A DNA stretch of 64,000 nt from Otis tarda (taxonomy: Eukaryota; Chordata; Aves; Otidiformes; Otididae). Location: positions 45,424,001 through 45,488,000 of the forward strand of contig CM048553.1 in NCBI GenBank assembly GCA_026413225.1. Direction: 5' to 3'. Positions within the stretch are counted from its first letter, which is position 1. Each line of letters starts with the position of its first letter. The notes under the pieces were generated by a model that did no database searches, was not told the DNA's origin, and saw only the letters and a program-made list of their open reading frames with translations. This document shows, piece by piece, positions 12,118 to 25,600 of this stretch. Made by a program: the position numbers and the translations under genes.

Positions 12118-15100
12118 GAGAATATAGAGCTATATGGGTAGGATCTGAATGCAGAGCGAGATTGCTCTTTTGAGACCTGTTGAATGGGGTATGCCATTTA
12201 AAAACAAAATCTTACCTTCAGTTCAGTGCAAAAATGGTTTGACATACAGTACATACAGTAAAGAATTCTGCAGAGATCTGCCTCTCCTCGACCTTCACAT
12301 CCTTGGCATATCATTTTAAGATAATACATTAGCTATGGCGCTATGTTAATGCTCAAAAAAATGAGGTTTTAGATAAAACCTTTAGATGTAATAAATTTAT
12401 TACTGGGTAGTTTAAACAGATAGAGCAGCAAGTTTTGTAAGCAAAACTCCTTGCCATGGGCCAATGAGTCAGCATACATTTGCAGCTATACTCCCCTATC
12501 ACAGCTGAGAACTCAGGTGCCAGTGCCGATTTAGATTTGAGACTCTTAACTGAAGGAATACAGGGAACAGAGGGTTACAGAGACCCATTTTTAGAAGAGC
12601 AGATTTAAACCAGGAGTATTTTTCACAGTTTCAAGTTTTTTACTACTCTTAGTAACTAGCAGTTGAAGGCTTTATGGAAACTGCTTACTTCTCCTCTCCT
12701 CCATGTAATTTTCTCTCTGCAGAAAACTGATGGAAAAGCAGAATTTAGGCCTGACATGCTGCATGCATTTAGCATGCTTGTTACCTGTAGAGCTTCAAAC
12801 AACCATAGTGAAGGCAGGCACACTTGTATACTGCAGTGGCCAAAATCAGGGTCTCTTTCAAAAGAATAGTGAAGTTCTCAAGATGCAATTTAGTCTTTAA
12901 ATTGGGTACTAGTAGCTTTAAACTGCTATTGCTATAGGAATAAAATAAGAGAGATTAGGATTTTTAAAAGCAGTGACTAGCTAGCTGCAGAAGAGAATAT
13001 TTTATTGTTTTTAAAGTCATGAAATAATGTTGATTAGGAATTGACTGTTCAAGCAGGATTCCTAGAACCATGACAACCAGGGCTGTGTATACGCAACTTC
13101 CTTACATAACATGAAGTCACTGCCATAGAAACCAAACTACGTCATTAGCTGTCTACACTATGCCTGCCTTAAACACCGGACAGTCAAACATCTGTTATGT
13201 TCTAGTTTGTACACTGCACAAAGGATATTCATCTGCTTCACCACCGAGCTGGGCTTCACCATTTCTTAGTCATTTATTGCTTTCTGAAGCTCCTGATTTA
13301 CTCCTAAAATAAGCACCACGCATTTCAGAAAGTTACAGTTTATATGACATAGGGGAACCTTATAGCATAAGATTTGCTGAAATTTCTACCATTCCTCAGA
13401 AGGCAGACACTTGTAACACTTTTATATGCTATGTAAATTTGTGATTTTAAGCAGCTAAAATCCATACTCATTTTGGAATAGCCACATTCACACTCAACTA
13501 CATAAAGTAAAATGAGTTTTTAATTTAAGTCTGTTTATTAAAGTTGTTTATTTCAGACATTTATGGGAAAAAGTTTTTTTTCCTCCTGAGTTAAATGTAG
13601 AACTGCTTAACAGTTTACACAGTGTATATTGCTGAGTTGATAAGATAAATCTTTCTACAGAAAGTCTGCTTCTTCAGAAGTGATTTGTAATATTAAGTAA
13701 ATTTAGTCAGGTTCTATACATTTCTCATTGGAATGTTTACTATAACAGCTGGACACAGTAGTTATCATCCACTAGAAGCCACTTAATAAGCAAAAAACCC
13801 ACAAATTAACTTTTATGGAGATGACAAATGTTTACATGTTTTTTTGCCACTGCAGAGGTATCAACAGACTGGATAAATGAAGGATGGAAACGGACCCCCA
13901 TTTCCTGCATCATAGGCAATTACTGTAACCACTATCTTAAGACATTAAAGAGAATGTCATCTCCACTGCTGCCACAACCTCTTCAGAGTAGATCTGTGGA
14001 AGAAAGCCAAATCCACAGAAAACTGTTGAAGACACACTTTGAAAGACTCAACACATCAGCACTTCACTATCAAGTTCTTCTGTGCAGCATCTCTGCACTC
14101 TGGGCATGTTCAGGGATAGGCAGCAAGTGGCCAGTATCTGAAGATGGCTGTTTTGAAATCCATCACAAACTAGTTTACTTGGTGGAACCTTCATTGAGCT
14201 CAGGAGTAGGTACAGGCTGACAACTCACGAGGATAAGCACACTTGTTACAAGCTGAAATTTAAGATCTTGTTAACAGCATAGGCTAATTTATAGCATAGC
14301 GTCACATAATTGTCTGAAGAACCAAAACACAGTTTAAGAGTAAAAATTCATATGACAAATCAAACACTGTAGAAAATGGGATTTCTATTAAAAACAGTGA
14401 TGAAAATTACATACTACAGTATAAAAGGATAAAAAGCTGGTATCATATTACTGAATTGTTTGAATAGTGCCTGTTATATTGTTGATATACTTGTGCTTCA
14501 AAAGGAGAATAAGAAAAAGTACTTCCATCCCTGTATAAGCTAAAAAGCTTTAAAAAGTTGTATTCCTGGTATAAAAGTCAGTAGCAAGATAGTATAGAAT
14601 AACTTTGTAGTAACCTTTTCAGCATTTCTGTGCATCACAAATATTTTTACACTCCCATGTGCACAGACTGCTGGCAAATCTGGAAGATGCTCAAATTGGA
14701 CCAGTTGTAAAGTTTGAAGAATATGGGTAAAGAAGAAAGATTACCTTTTTGTAGATACTTGATTTTTAGCTGATCAAACTATTCTTCCATTCTTAAACTT
14801 TTGATGAAAAAGGCTTTGAATAAGCTTGTGTACTGACCCCTCTAGTTTTCAGAGATGTCACCATCTGTTAATTCAGCTTTTTTTTGGTCTTTGTAATATG
14901 GGATTTATTTTTCCCTTGCAGAAAGCTGAGGAAGAGATCACATGCAATCAGTGCTAACATTTTCAAAATTAACAGGCAGAACTGGGTTTTCTCCTTGTTT
15001 TGAAGCACTACAAATCCAATTAAAGTTACTATTAGAACACAGAGCAGACAAGAGAATTAAGAGAAATCTTTTCCTTCCCGTCTCTCCAGAAAAGAGCATA

Positions 15101-18100
15101 AATAGCAAATGGCATTTAGCAAATTATTTTCATAATTAGCTTATCTGTCTGATGAAACAGTCTGTTCTATATATGTTACTTTATTTGAATAAGACATGAT
15201 CATCAGTAACTAGTCTTATCTTTGGAAGCAATTCTTATTTTCATTCAATTTGGCAACTAGTACTTATTTTTCACTGAAGACAATAGTATGTGCTTTGCTG
15301 GTTGCATAAAACTATTAAAATACAGGCAAATAGTTGGAGGTTTTTTTAGTAACTACTGCATCTCAAATTTCAGTAAGGATATTTTAATAAAAAACACCAC
15401 CATTGAAAGGTCTTACTGAACACATGCCACTGCCTTTATTACAAAATAGTCTGTTTTTTTCCAATTCATCAATTCTGCATTTAAAAATGCATTCTTTCTG
15501 CTTCGGTTTCTATTGCTTAGCCGCATTTCACAAGTTACTGGTTCTACATCAAAAAAATCCACAAACCCAACATTTTCTGCATGACTCAATTTTCCAGTAC
15601 TACTACTCTAGAAAATAATTAGTCAGGATAAAAAACAATATTAATTAGCTAAATGTAGAAGGAAGTTTTTCTCTGTATAAAACATGTTCTCAGAATCATT
15701 GGACATGTCAAAGTCTATACAGCACATTCAGCTTATAGAAATGTTTCACTGCAATGTTTTTGGTCTTTTTTTTTAAATATATATAAATACTAAAGACAAT
15801 TTGCTCCTGGCACCTAAGAAATCCTTCATATTTTTGATCAACTCTCTTTTCCTAAAGGTTTTAACTGTAAAATGTATAATTTTTATAAATAAAGTACAAA
15901 GTAACAGCTTTATTTATAAAAAGTACAGCTTTACACATGAAGGCAAAACTTGAGCATCTGGTTTATAACTAAGCAGTACACCATTGATTCAGGTCCCACC
16001 AGATCTGTGTTGCCAAATTAGTCAGCCATGGCTTGAACATAAGTAATCTGAATATTTGCTTGCGAGATACATGAAATTAAGCTTCCTGGCTGTGGAGATG
16101 TAGTTATTATAATGAAATTTTGCTCCACAACAACAGTTTGAAATATTATGAAAACAGTTCTCCCATGAACACAGCAAGATGACTAAGAAACCTCTCTATA
16201 CTTAACTTCGAATAGAGCTGATACAGTAGTAACTGAAGACTGTCTTGACAGCTTCTCCTCTGTAGTTTCACTTGGATAAATTATTCTTTGATTCACTCAG
16301 CAGTTTATTAGTGAATGCATTAAAACTTGTGCATAAAGTAATCCAGAATGGAACATAAATTATACTTCATAAATATCAAGCAGCATAGATTTACTGAGAA
16401 GTCATCAGGATCACAGACTCCCTACCCTTCATTACAGCCCCATCACATCATAACTTCACTTCTGAATACAAGGCTCTGATATCTGTAGCGTAACACTCAA
16501 TTTGAGGCATTAAAAGTAGTTTCTTGTCAATAAAGTGATTAGATTGAGGGGGGAAAAAGCAGAATCAAAGGATAGCATACTACAGAAAAATTGGACTCCC
16601 ATTTCACTAAAAATAAATTTTACTACCTGCATACAAATTGCCACAGAACACAAATTCTTTGTTAATGAGATGAATATCCTCAAGATTGAAACTTCCTAGA
16701 AGTATTCTACAACCGATTCCTTATATTTGTCCCTTCTAAAAAGTATAAAAAGCTAATTTCTGATCATTTTTCAAATTTGGTTCCGTTTTCTTTTCAGCAG
16801 TGAGATACACTGCACAGCAGGGAGAAGGCAGAAAAGCGTGTGCACTAAAACAAGCAGACAGGAGAAGAGCACAGCATGGAAATACACAAGGTACTCACAT
16901 TAATTCCTTCCGGTTTGCTTCAAAAAGCATTTGAAGCTGAGAAGTACAGTACACAATTCTCCTAAAAATGCGATGGCAATGATACGCGATCAATTTCAGT
17001 CAAATGAGTTTCTCTTACATGGAAGGTGAAGATAAGTGAGCTAGGCTGAGTTGATCTATCCTAAACTTGCTAACACAAAAGAAAGGCAGGTCCTACCACC
17101 TTCCCCCAGGACTCTAGCCCAAGCTACATGCTTCACTTCCTTTGCACCAGCTCTTCCACTGGATGCTAAGGGTCAAATAGCTCTGCCAACCTGGCAGAAG
17201 TTAAGCCTGTAGAACAGTTAATAGTTTCCTGTCAAATTAGCTAATAAAATCAGTTCATTAAATGATCAGCTATGCAACAGAGTGCAGCACATGAGAAGGG
17301 GTAGCTCTGCACTGACACAAGCAAAACAGAAGGGAAAGACCTCTTATAGGTACTTAGCTATCCTCAAAGCACCTGGTAAATAAGGCCGAAGTTTTGAAAG
17401 ACCAAACACATTCCAGCAACACTATATGCAGATAAGAAGCCCTTGAAAATGCCTGATGCAAAAAGAAAACAAAAGAATTTGGGATCATTTCAACAGACAA
17501 AGTGGGTCTAAAAGCCGTATCATCACCTCAGGAAAGGGAATGTATATATGACAAATCCTTTCCTTTAATAATAATAATAAAAAAAGTATGACTAGATAAC
17601 AAATTCATACACCTAATGTTATCTTCCTGTATTGTAGAAGGTACCCAGGTCTGAATTGTGCAAGAAAGCTAGCATCTAACTACTAAGGTAATGGATGTTA
17701 TCCAAGTGGCTGGCCCCTGCAACTTCCAAGAAGGCAGCAAGTTGGATTGGGAGTACAAACTGCCAGCTGAATAGCACCGAGCTACAGTAATCATAATATT
17801 CTTGTTAGTCATGTCTTTTACAATGAGCATCTTGCTACCATACTCTTTGTGTTGCTGTGATGACAGCATGCAATGCTAAGTAACTGTGATGATACCTACA
17901 ATCTTACTTGTACATTACAGTACCATTCTAGAGGCCTGCACTTAACCGTGCTAAATAGACAATCCCAGTCATACAGTCTGAATTTGGCCATTTCTCATCC
18001 CCAGAAGGATGAATTTACTCTGCAAATGTTTCCATGCATCCATGAAATCACATACAGAATATCTGACTACAACAATAAAACCCTATCAAAAGTGTCAATG

Positions 18101-20948
18101 TCTTCCAGAATTACTATAGCCTACACAGCACTTAATACTTTGTAGAGTTGCCAAGCAGTTAAAATAGAACTTGCTGTCCTCTGAAAGAATCAACTAATCT
18201 GAAAAACTGTAATTACTCTTTTACTTTATTTATTTAATGATCCAATTTCTGTTGATGCTCGTAGAGGAACAAAAGAAAAAGTATTACCAGAAGCATGCGT
18301 TGTTCTCTCATCTGTAGTTATCCACTTTCAAACATCGCTGGAGTTTGCTGGATTACACCACTGCTCTAGACAACTCTGTCTGATCTAAATACGTCCACTT
18401 GATTTACGAAATCAACTTAATGTGCAACAACAGTTCTCTCACTTTCCTCTAACTAGAACAAATTTTAATTAAGTGTGGGAAAAAAAAAACCAAAACATGG
18501 GAAACTACAAGCAATAGAACTTCTCACTATCTAACTCAGTTTTTTGAAAGGCCCTGGGAACATGATCATTGCCTAATATTCCGCTTGCATCATTTTAACT
18601 ACAACCTTAAACACAAAAGGAAATAAGACCTAAATTAACTACTTTCTTTCCAAGTGTGAAAACTTTTAAGTAGCATCATAAAGGGGAGACTAATCCCTAA
18701 ACTAGCTGAAACACTTCCCTTTTCATAAAGTAAGCTTTTCCATCATATTTATTAAGCATGTAACTTAATAAAAGACTTTCCCTGAGTATTTCAGCTCTTT
18801 GTAGTAAGAAAATGTAAAGCCTTTTCCTTTATATACTCATTCTAATACTATAAGACATCAGAAAAGCCATGGCAAAGGTCTTTGGCAAAAAAAAAAAAGC
18901 CCCATTATATATCTCAATCAATTTTTCTTGCATTAATTTTTGCAAATACAACAATTTTTTACAAATTAAGAGAGGCACGGGGTTTTTTAAATATTACGAA
19001 TGAAAATGTACCTTAATATGCATAGAACATAAGTAGGGCAATCCTTTTTAATTTGGCATTTCAGTAAATTGAGTTGGTTTTCAAGTGGTCAGATACTCAC
19101 AAAGGAGCCAGACCACGTAGCTGAACTGGAGAAAGCGTGACCTGCTTTCTCATAAGGAACTAGCTCTTAGATTGGTTCAGCTACAATGTAATTTCATCCA
19201 AACTTGCAAAAAAATCTTTGCCATTGTCAATCATTATTATTGCAATATTAATAGCCTTACTCAACCAATTGCTGAATGAGTTCACAGCACTTCACCACTA
19301 TTTCAGGCTATATATGCACCTTGCACATTACCAGCATCAAAATGTAACCAGTGTAATCTTTTAAAAATGTCTACTTCTGAATTTATAAATACTTATAGTC
19401 CACTAGGATGGCCTCATCTTAGCATGAAAGTTTATCTTTAAAGGTTAAGAAAGGTTTGCACAAGCTGGTTTCTCAGTTGCATAATGACATGGTTAGTGAT
19501 AACTTTCCTAAACATACATTCTTTTAAGATTCTACATTTAAGACTCAATTTGGGGGAAGGAGAGCTTTAAAGAACTCCCTAATTTTTTTTTTTTTCGCCC
19601 TACAATATTTGCATTTAAAATACACAAAGAAGTCATATTTAGAAACCTTACATAGTTTATCTTACCTTTTCACTCACAGTTAGTAAAGGAAAAGCCAGAC
19701 TCTTCAAGGCTGTTACCTTATTGGCAACTTGTAATAAATTTTGGTATTTTTTATTCTGTAACTATTGTACTGATGGTACTTTGTAGTGCAGTACAAAGTC
19801 TCTGAAGTGATGAAAACTGCCACTAAAAAAGTTATAATACAAGCACTGCAAGCTGTCAACTAGGACAGAAATTCTAGCATCCAGTAATTCAGAGAGTATA
19901 CTGAGGAATAAGCAAAAACAATCCACTGATGTGTATTTAAATATTCTCAGAAATAGAACTTAACTAGCATCCTTAAACATCAGCTAGAAGAAATTTTTTC
20001 TAGTTTTTCTAGTATTCACATCAATCCACTCAATATTAGTCAAACATCCTCCTCTATTAATCCATTCAACCATTTTCTTCTAGCACTATTCAGAAGTTTA
20101 CCTACCTAATTGCTTACAAAGTCCTCTAAGAGACATTTTACATGATGCCACCATTCTTACACTTAAGCAGCCCAAAATGCACTTTGTTAACTATATAATT
20201 CAGTTTGGACCATCTGGTCATAATGCTCCTAATGCCATCCTCCCTAAGCACCCCCCACGAATTAATCCTTACACACCTTCTTTCTTCCAAGCACCTTTTG
20301 CTGGGCAGCAATATCAAGACTTGATTTTTTTGCTCATCCTACAAAATCTGACTGCTACTCTGTTTTTCAATAAATAATTCACATAAAGCACTGTACAGAA
20401 TATTTAACAAATTCACTTTTCCATCTAATTTCAGAGGCTACTGTAATTAGTTACACTCATACTTCAGGAAACTCAAAATTAAAAGACACAGAAAAACACA
20501 GAAGAACTCATGAGTTAGAGTTTCTAGTTTGTCAATAATAAAACCAGAGTCAACTTATCTAAAACATTTGACTCTAAACAGAAGTCATTTTGTCAAGTAT
20601 CACTGTAGCATCAACATGGATTTGCAAAACTACAAATAGCACAAACATCTAAAATCCCTAATTATAGCACACTAATGAAAGCACTTTCAAGTCCAGAAAA
20701 CCCACAGTAAAACACCTATGCAAAGTCAGAAGTCAGTGACATTCAAGTGTTTAAGCAAAGACCATAAGATCTACTAGCTAAAAATATTTTATTATAAAAT
20801 GATGCAAGAATTTTAGTACAATAGTGTGTAGGAATACCTTGTCAGCATACAAAACTAGTTGATTGTTTACATTGGTAAATTAGAAGAAATAGGACAAGTC
20901 AGTCTTAATTTAAACCATCACTACAGACACTACAATAACCTCAGCAAA

Positions 20949-20961
20949 ACACACACACACA
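20949..20961. repeat. Short (AC)n microsatellite
   Basis: About six AC units. A similar run lies at about 32147-32160 in the first intron. Confidence 0.75.
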
Positions 20962-21907
20962 GCCATGTCGAGAACCCAAATGGGCGTTACTAAGACAGTA
21001 AAAGTTCTTATTGCCCAGAATCTGATACAAGAGGCATGTTGACTACAATAATCTATTTCTGAAGCATCACTTGGAATTACATGTCCCTAAATTTGTTGGA
21101 TAAGTAGTGAGTTCTACCTCAGCTAACAGATATGAGCAATCTGTATGACTACAGGACATTATTTAGTGACTCTATCAAAGTTTACAGCTATTTTTAAAAA
21201 ACCCTCTACGTTACATCTAACAGCATATGCAGTAGACCTAACAGAGACAGGAAGAGAATTATCTGTAGTAGTCTGCCTAGCACACTCCACCTTCCAGCTA
21301 GAAACATCCAGACTAAGTTAGACATTACTATTTCTCTTACCTTTTAAACAACTGGGAGTAACTGGGAACTCATCCCCTACTTTCAGTTCTCAGACAAGAA
21401 AAGGGCAGAGAAGGGGAAGAGGGAGTTAAAGCCTTCCTTAATCCCCTGTCTCCTCCTTCGATAGCCAAGTTAGTACTTATTAAAAGTGGATTCAACATGT
21501 AAGCAGCCTAGGCTGACAATGTCATTCTTATAAAGCTAAATGGAGAAAAAAATCACTGGTGGGGGGAGGATGTTAAAAATAAATTGAAAACGAGCATTTT
21601 TCTGAAAAGGAGATGGGTCCTCTAACAAAGCAAGTACAGATATGCACATTGCATTCACATTATCATTCATAGAAAAGTTAATTACAATGTATACAATTGT
21701 ATCATTTCATACAAAAAGAACTTTTAAGCATTTTTGAGAGTTCCCTTCAAATAGAACTGCTCTGGTATTAACTCATCCAGGTTATGATATTATTTCTTGC
21801 CAATTAGTTGGCTTGCAAATATGGCATTATCTTGAAACAGAAAACAGAGCGGCACAACATCATGGTACTTAAGTTTAGATTATTAATGGAATTCAAAGAG
21901 GACATAC

Positions 21908-22496
21908 CCACTGCTGGTGCATCATATTCATCCCCAAGTAAAATTTCAGGAGCAGAATATGCAAGAGATCCACAGCTTGTGGTGAGCTTCTTTCCAGGCT
22001 GAAATTTGTTGCTGAAGCCAAAATCAGTCAATTTCACAAGTCCTTGTTTTTCAAAGAAGACCACATTCTCTGGTTTTAAGTCTCTATGAACTACGTGCAG
22101 TTTATGGCAGTAGGATATAGCATGAACTATTTGAGCAAAATATTTTTTTGCCAGATCCTCATTCAGACCTTCTTCATGTTTCATGATGTAATCAAACATA
22201 TCTCCTCCATCACCTAGCTCTAAGATAAGATAAAGCTTAGTCTGGGTGTCAATCACTTCATACAGTCGTACTATATTAGGATGCTGCACTAGTTTCATGC
22301 ATCTAACTTCTTGAAAAAGATGTCCAGTGGCTAGAGTGTCCAGTTTGGTCTTGTCAATTACTTTTACTGCTACTTTTTCACCTGTAAAGACATGCCGAGC
22401 AAGTTTGACCACAGCAAAATGGCCTCTGCCCAAAGTTTTATCCAAGTCATATAATCCTGCAATTTTTCCATCATATCCTCGTTTGAAACCTGCCAT
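21908..22496 (-). CDS. SNRK: SNRK first coding exon, residues 1-196 plus one base (kinase N-lobe to activation segment)
   Basis: SNRK is an AMPK-related serine/threonine kinase that is activated by LKB1 and linked to cardiac and adipose metabolism and angiogenesis. The exon starts at the ATG (22496-22494, protein [10 protein letters not shown]) and ends at the GTATG donor (21907/21906), leaving phase 1. Seen here are the glycine-rich loop GRGHFAVV at about 23-30, the ATP-binding Lys45 in VAVKVI, the αC Glu63 region, HRDLKPEN at 137-144 with catalytic Asp139, DFG at 158-160, the LKB1 target Thr173 in LTTSCGS, and APE at 182-184. No disabling change is visible. The start is supported by agreement with the known vertebrate N-terminus and by upstream stops. 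Family length and residue numbering agree without gaps. Confidence 0.97.
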
Positions 22497-22521
22497 TCTG
22501 TTTCAGAAGATGAAATAATAT

Positions 22522-22599
22522 TTAAGCTCTTTGGGAATGTGATCTTTTCATATAAGAGTATCTGATGCAAATAAATAGTCCATTGTCACTCCCAAGCAT
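22522..22599 (-). other. Upstream ORF 1 in the SNRK leader, 25 codons
   Basis: The ATG is at 22599-22597, three bases into exon 2, and the stop TAA at 22524-22522. The peptide starts MLGSDNGLFICIRYSYMKRS. The stop is 25 nt before the SNRK ATG. An uORF this close to the main start would be expected to lower SNRK translation and make it responsive to initiation-factor state. Its existence is direct from the sequence; its use is inference. The base at -3 is G/T-context dependent on exon 1 joining, since the exon junction is just upstream. Confidence 0.6.
22548..22583 (-). other. Upstream ORF 2 in the SNRK leader, 11 codons
   Basis: The ATG is at 22583-22581 with A at -3 and G at +4 (GACAATGG), a good Kozak context, better than that of uORF 1. 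It encodes MDYLFASDTLI and stops at 22550-22548, overlapping uORF 1 in another frame. The stop is 51 nt before the SNRK start, so reinitiation is possible. Confidence 0.6.
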
Positions 22600-22601
22600 A
22601 C

Positions 22602-25600
22602 CTAAAAATAAAGAGACAAAATCATATATTTGTATAAAAATAAGCAAAACTATTGTCTTGTAATTCTCCGAAAGTTACATTGCTGCATTTTTACAGATTA
22701 CTTATGATATTCTTCAGGGGTTTTTGCAAAGGGTTTGATACACCATGCTGTAGTAACCAACAAATTTCTGAAATCAAATTATCAGCATGCTTGAAGAAAC
22801 AGAATTTCAACAGTGCGATAATGAAAATTTCTCCTTCGTGTTGCATGAGACAGCTCTAACAAAGATCTGATGGCATGACTCTGGACTCTTACGTTCTCTC
22901 TTTTAACAGCTTCCTGTTTAGCAAAGCTCAGACTGACACACGAGACTTAATTTTGTTACTCTAATTAATTTGTGCATTATCAATCAATACTGTAATTACA
23001 ACAAATGAACAAAGTTTCACAGGCTGTAATGAAACATTTGGGTTGGATGTACTCTTAGTGTTAAATAAAATGTCTTGTTAAATATTTTGACTGGAGGTAT
23101 GAAAACTGGTGATAAAAAGTTTGCATGTAGGCTGCATATGTTCAGCAGTCCTGGGAATGAGTCAGGAGAAGGGGAAGAAGAGTGGGAAGGAAGGGGAGAG
23201 AACTCAAGAGTTCAGCTTACTTGTTCTGAACTCCTGCTTACCAGTTAATCTGGCATTTAAGCAAACAAGATTCAACTTATAAAGAGTTCATATTCAAACA
23301 TGATTTTGAAGGTCTTATGTCCCGTTGCCCTTGTTTTCATACACAAAACCTCCCAAAAACTTTTCATGCATCTTTAACATAGATTGATGTTTAAATAAAA
23401 ATCTGTAGCTATTAAAAAGCTAACCATTTCTCCCACTTTAAGTGCAAAGCAGCTAGAAATACGAAAAGTAGATGGCTTATTGCCACCTCAATAAAATACA
23501 AAAAACATAGCTCTTTAAAATGTATTGTCACAGTTTCAAAACTGAACTTCAAAAAGAAAATCTTTGAAAAGGAAGCTGGCAAACAGCCCCTTATATTTGC
23601 TATTCTGAAGTCAAAATGCAAGCATTAGATTAAAAACATTCCCTGCTAAACAAGTTATTTCACAGGCAGTGAACTAATGAACCTGGTTTCATATGGATTC
23701 AATTACAAGGTTGGGGGTCCTATGAGGATTCTCTGATGTTTAACAAGCTCACCTTACTGCTTCTCTCAGCTGGAGCCATGGTATAGCCTTTTCTCTATCC
23801 AGCTGTCTACTTCCAAAGTCCGTGGGAATTCAGTTTGAGACCTCCACCCCTGTAAAATTTGAATGAAATCAATCAACTTCTGAAACCTTGTAACCTAGAC
23901 AAGGAACAGAGTAAGCATAACAATTGTAGAAACATTGAGCTTTGGGGCTTTGTTGTTCTTTAAAGATAATAATCAAGCTTTACAAAACTTCAATGTGTTT
24001 TGTGTTTCTGTACCCTTTCATTCTGCTAGTAAGCACTATGCTTCAGATGCTCTTCCAAAAACCACTCCACTTCACTGGAAGATGCCACAGTATCTTCTGG
24101 GGCTGGTATATATGCTTCCCAGCACATTCCATACTGCTCATCTTACAAATTTTCCCCTACCACTCCCAATCAAAGTATAAAACTAGATTAGAGCATGCTA
24201 CATTAAACCAGATGTCCATGTCAAGCACTCTCCTAGCTGGTAACCATTAGAGGATACATAGGGAAAAACACAGAACAAACATAACAATAAATAGTGAAAC
24301 CCTCCTTAAGAGATTAAAAAACTTCTTTACATCAGAGGGCAGTGGTTTTGTGTTTAATAATGCTTGATGGATTCCACCCCACCCCTCCCTGTGAAACTAG
24401 GCAGGTGCTTTACTAGAGCATGTGAATTTTTAGTATGAAGAACATCCTCCAACAATGAGTTTAATAGCTTAACTATGTGCTGTGAGAAGAACCACTTCCT
24501 CTTGTTTGTTTTTAATCTCCTGATAATTTGTACATCTTCTCATTCACCATCTGTTCTAAAACAAGAACCATCATACTCTATTTACCTTGCCTCAAGCAAC
24601 TCACAGTTTTAGCTTCTTCCCTTCCTAGCTTCAGTTCAATTTTGTTCAAATCCTAGTCTGTTACTCCTTTTACACATGTTATTCCACAGGCTTTAGCATT
24701 CTTCTCACCTTTCTCTACACATTTTCTGGCTTGTTCTAACTACTTTCTTTGGCCAATTTTTTTTTTTTTCACTACCACTCAGCACCAACACAATGTTTTC
24801 ACGTAATGCTTTATTATAGTGTCCAGTGTTCCATCATACTAACCTAATCCCCAAAATGCAGGCTAGTAGAAAAAATAGTCCATGTACACACATAAATCAC
24901 CTAACCTTAACCTCTATGAAGCAGTAGGGGGTAATATTAATCAGCTGTGCCCCATACGGTTGTGTGACTCCAGTCTCAATCCTAAAAGGACTGCAAGCAT
25001 TTAAAAACCTAAAGAAAACCACTCCACACAAACACACTTCATAGAACTGTTGTCTCCACAGCACTCTAAGTGGACTCTTCACTGCTTCTAGATTAAGAAA
25101 ATAAAAAGAAAGAGCATACAAACCTACAAAGATAACTTTGACTGCCGTTAGGACACCACCTTCCCTTACCAATCTGTTTTACTCACAAAGTATCCTATAG
25201 TCAGTATCTTATGCTAAACTATGGAACGGTTTTAGAGCCCTTAAATTTTTAAAAAAGTAAAAGTTGTGTCAAAAAACAGACAACCATTCCCTATGCAACT
25301 GAAGTTACTGACACCACAAACTCCAGTGCTAAAGATTTTACAGACCATTTCTTTCTCGAATGTTAAGTCCAACCTCAAAATTTATTCACCTTAAGACATC
25401 TATTCACACAAATTCATCACATCCTACAAATCTGGCCCAGATCATGAAACACATTTACTCCGAGGAAGAGATATGGCTTTAAGAGAGATTCAGTTAAGTC
25501 TTGAATTCAAAACCAACACTTGCAGTCAAGACAAAGCTTTCTTAGTGCACGGCAAAATCATGAAGAAGGTAAGGAAGATGGAGGTAAAAAAGCCTCAGGC

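Larger units (their letters stand above)
4187..21907 (-). other. SNRK: SNRK intron, 17.7 kb, with clustered mobile elements
   Basis: The donor is GTATG at 21907/21906 and the acceptor AG is at 4188/4187. The left third contains two CR1 fragments and an LTR (listed separately). From about 9.9 to 21.9 kb the sequence is AT-rich, unique-looking DNA with A/T homopolymers, an A/C-rich tract at 12047-12117 and an AAT run near 17566-17580. No extra exon is needed to keep the SNRK frame. An open frame of 130 codons at 13828-14220 on the opposite strand has no recognisable features. Confidence 0.88.
22497..22601 (-). other. SNRK: SNRK 5' UTR part of exon 2
   Basis: A strong acceptor, TTTGTCTCTTTATTTTTAG (AG at 22603/22602), lies 105 nt upstream of the start codon, so exon 2 is predicted to run 22601-21908. 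The leader is AT-rich and contains two ATGs before the SNRK start, both opening short frames that close before it. The acceptor is inferred from sequence, not from transcripts. Confidence 0.8.

Noticed and set aside
13828-14220. 130-codon plus-strand open frame in the large intron
   Set aside because: No recognisable homology or codon pattern, and it is antisense to SNRK.
21804-21907. Read-through of the SNRK first coding exon past the donor
   Set aside because: The frame stays open for about 34 codons into the intron, but the kinase domain continues correctly only when spliced at 21907/21906 to the exon at 4186.
22370-22570. Open frame overlapping the SNRK start in another frame
   Set aside because: It begins without an ATG and merely shadows the coding exon.
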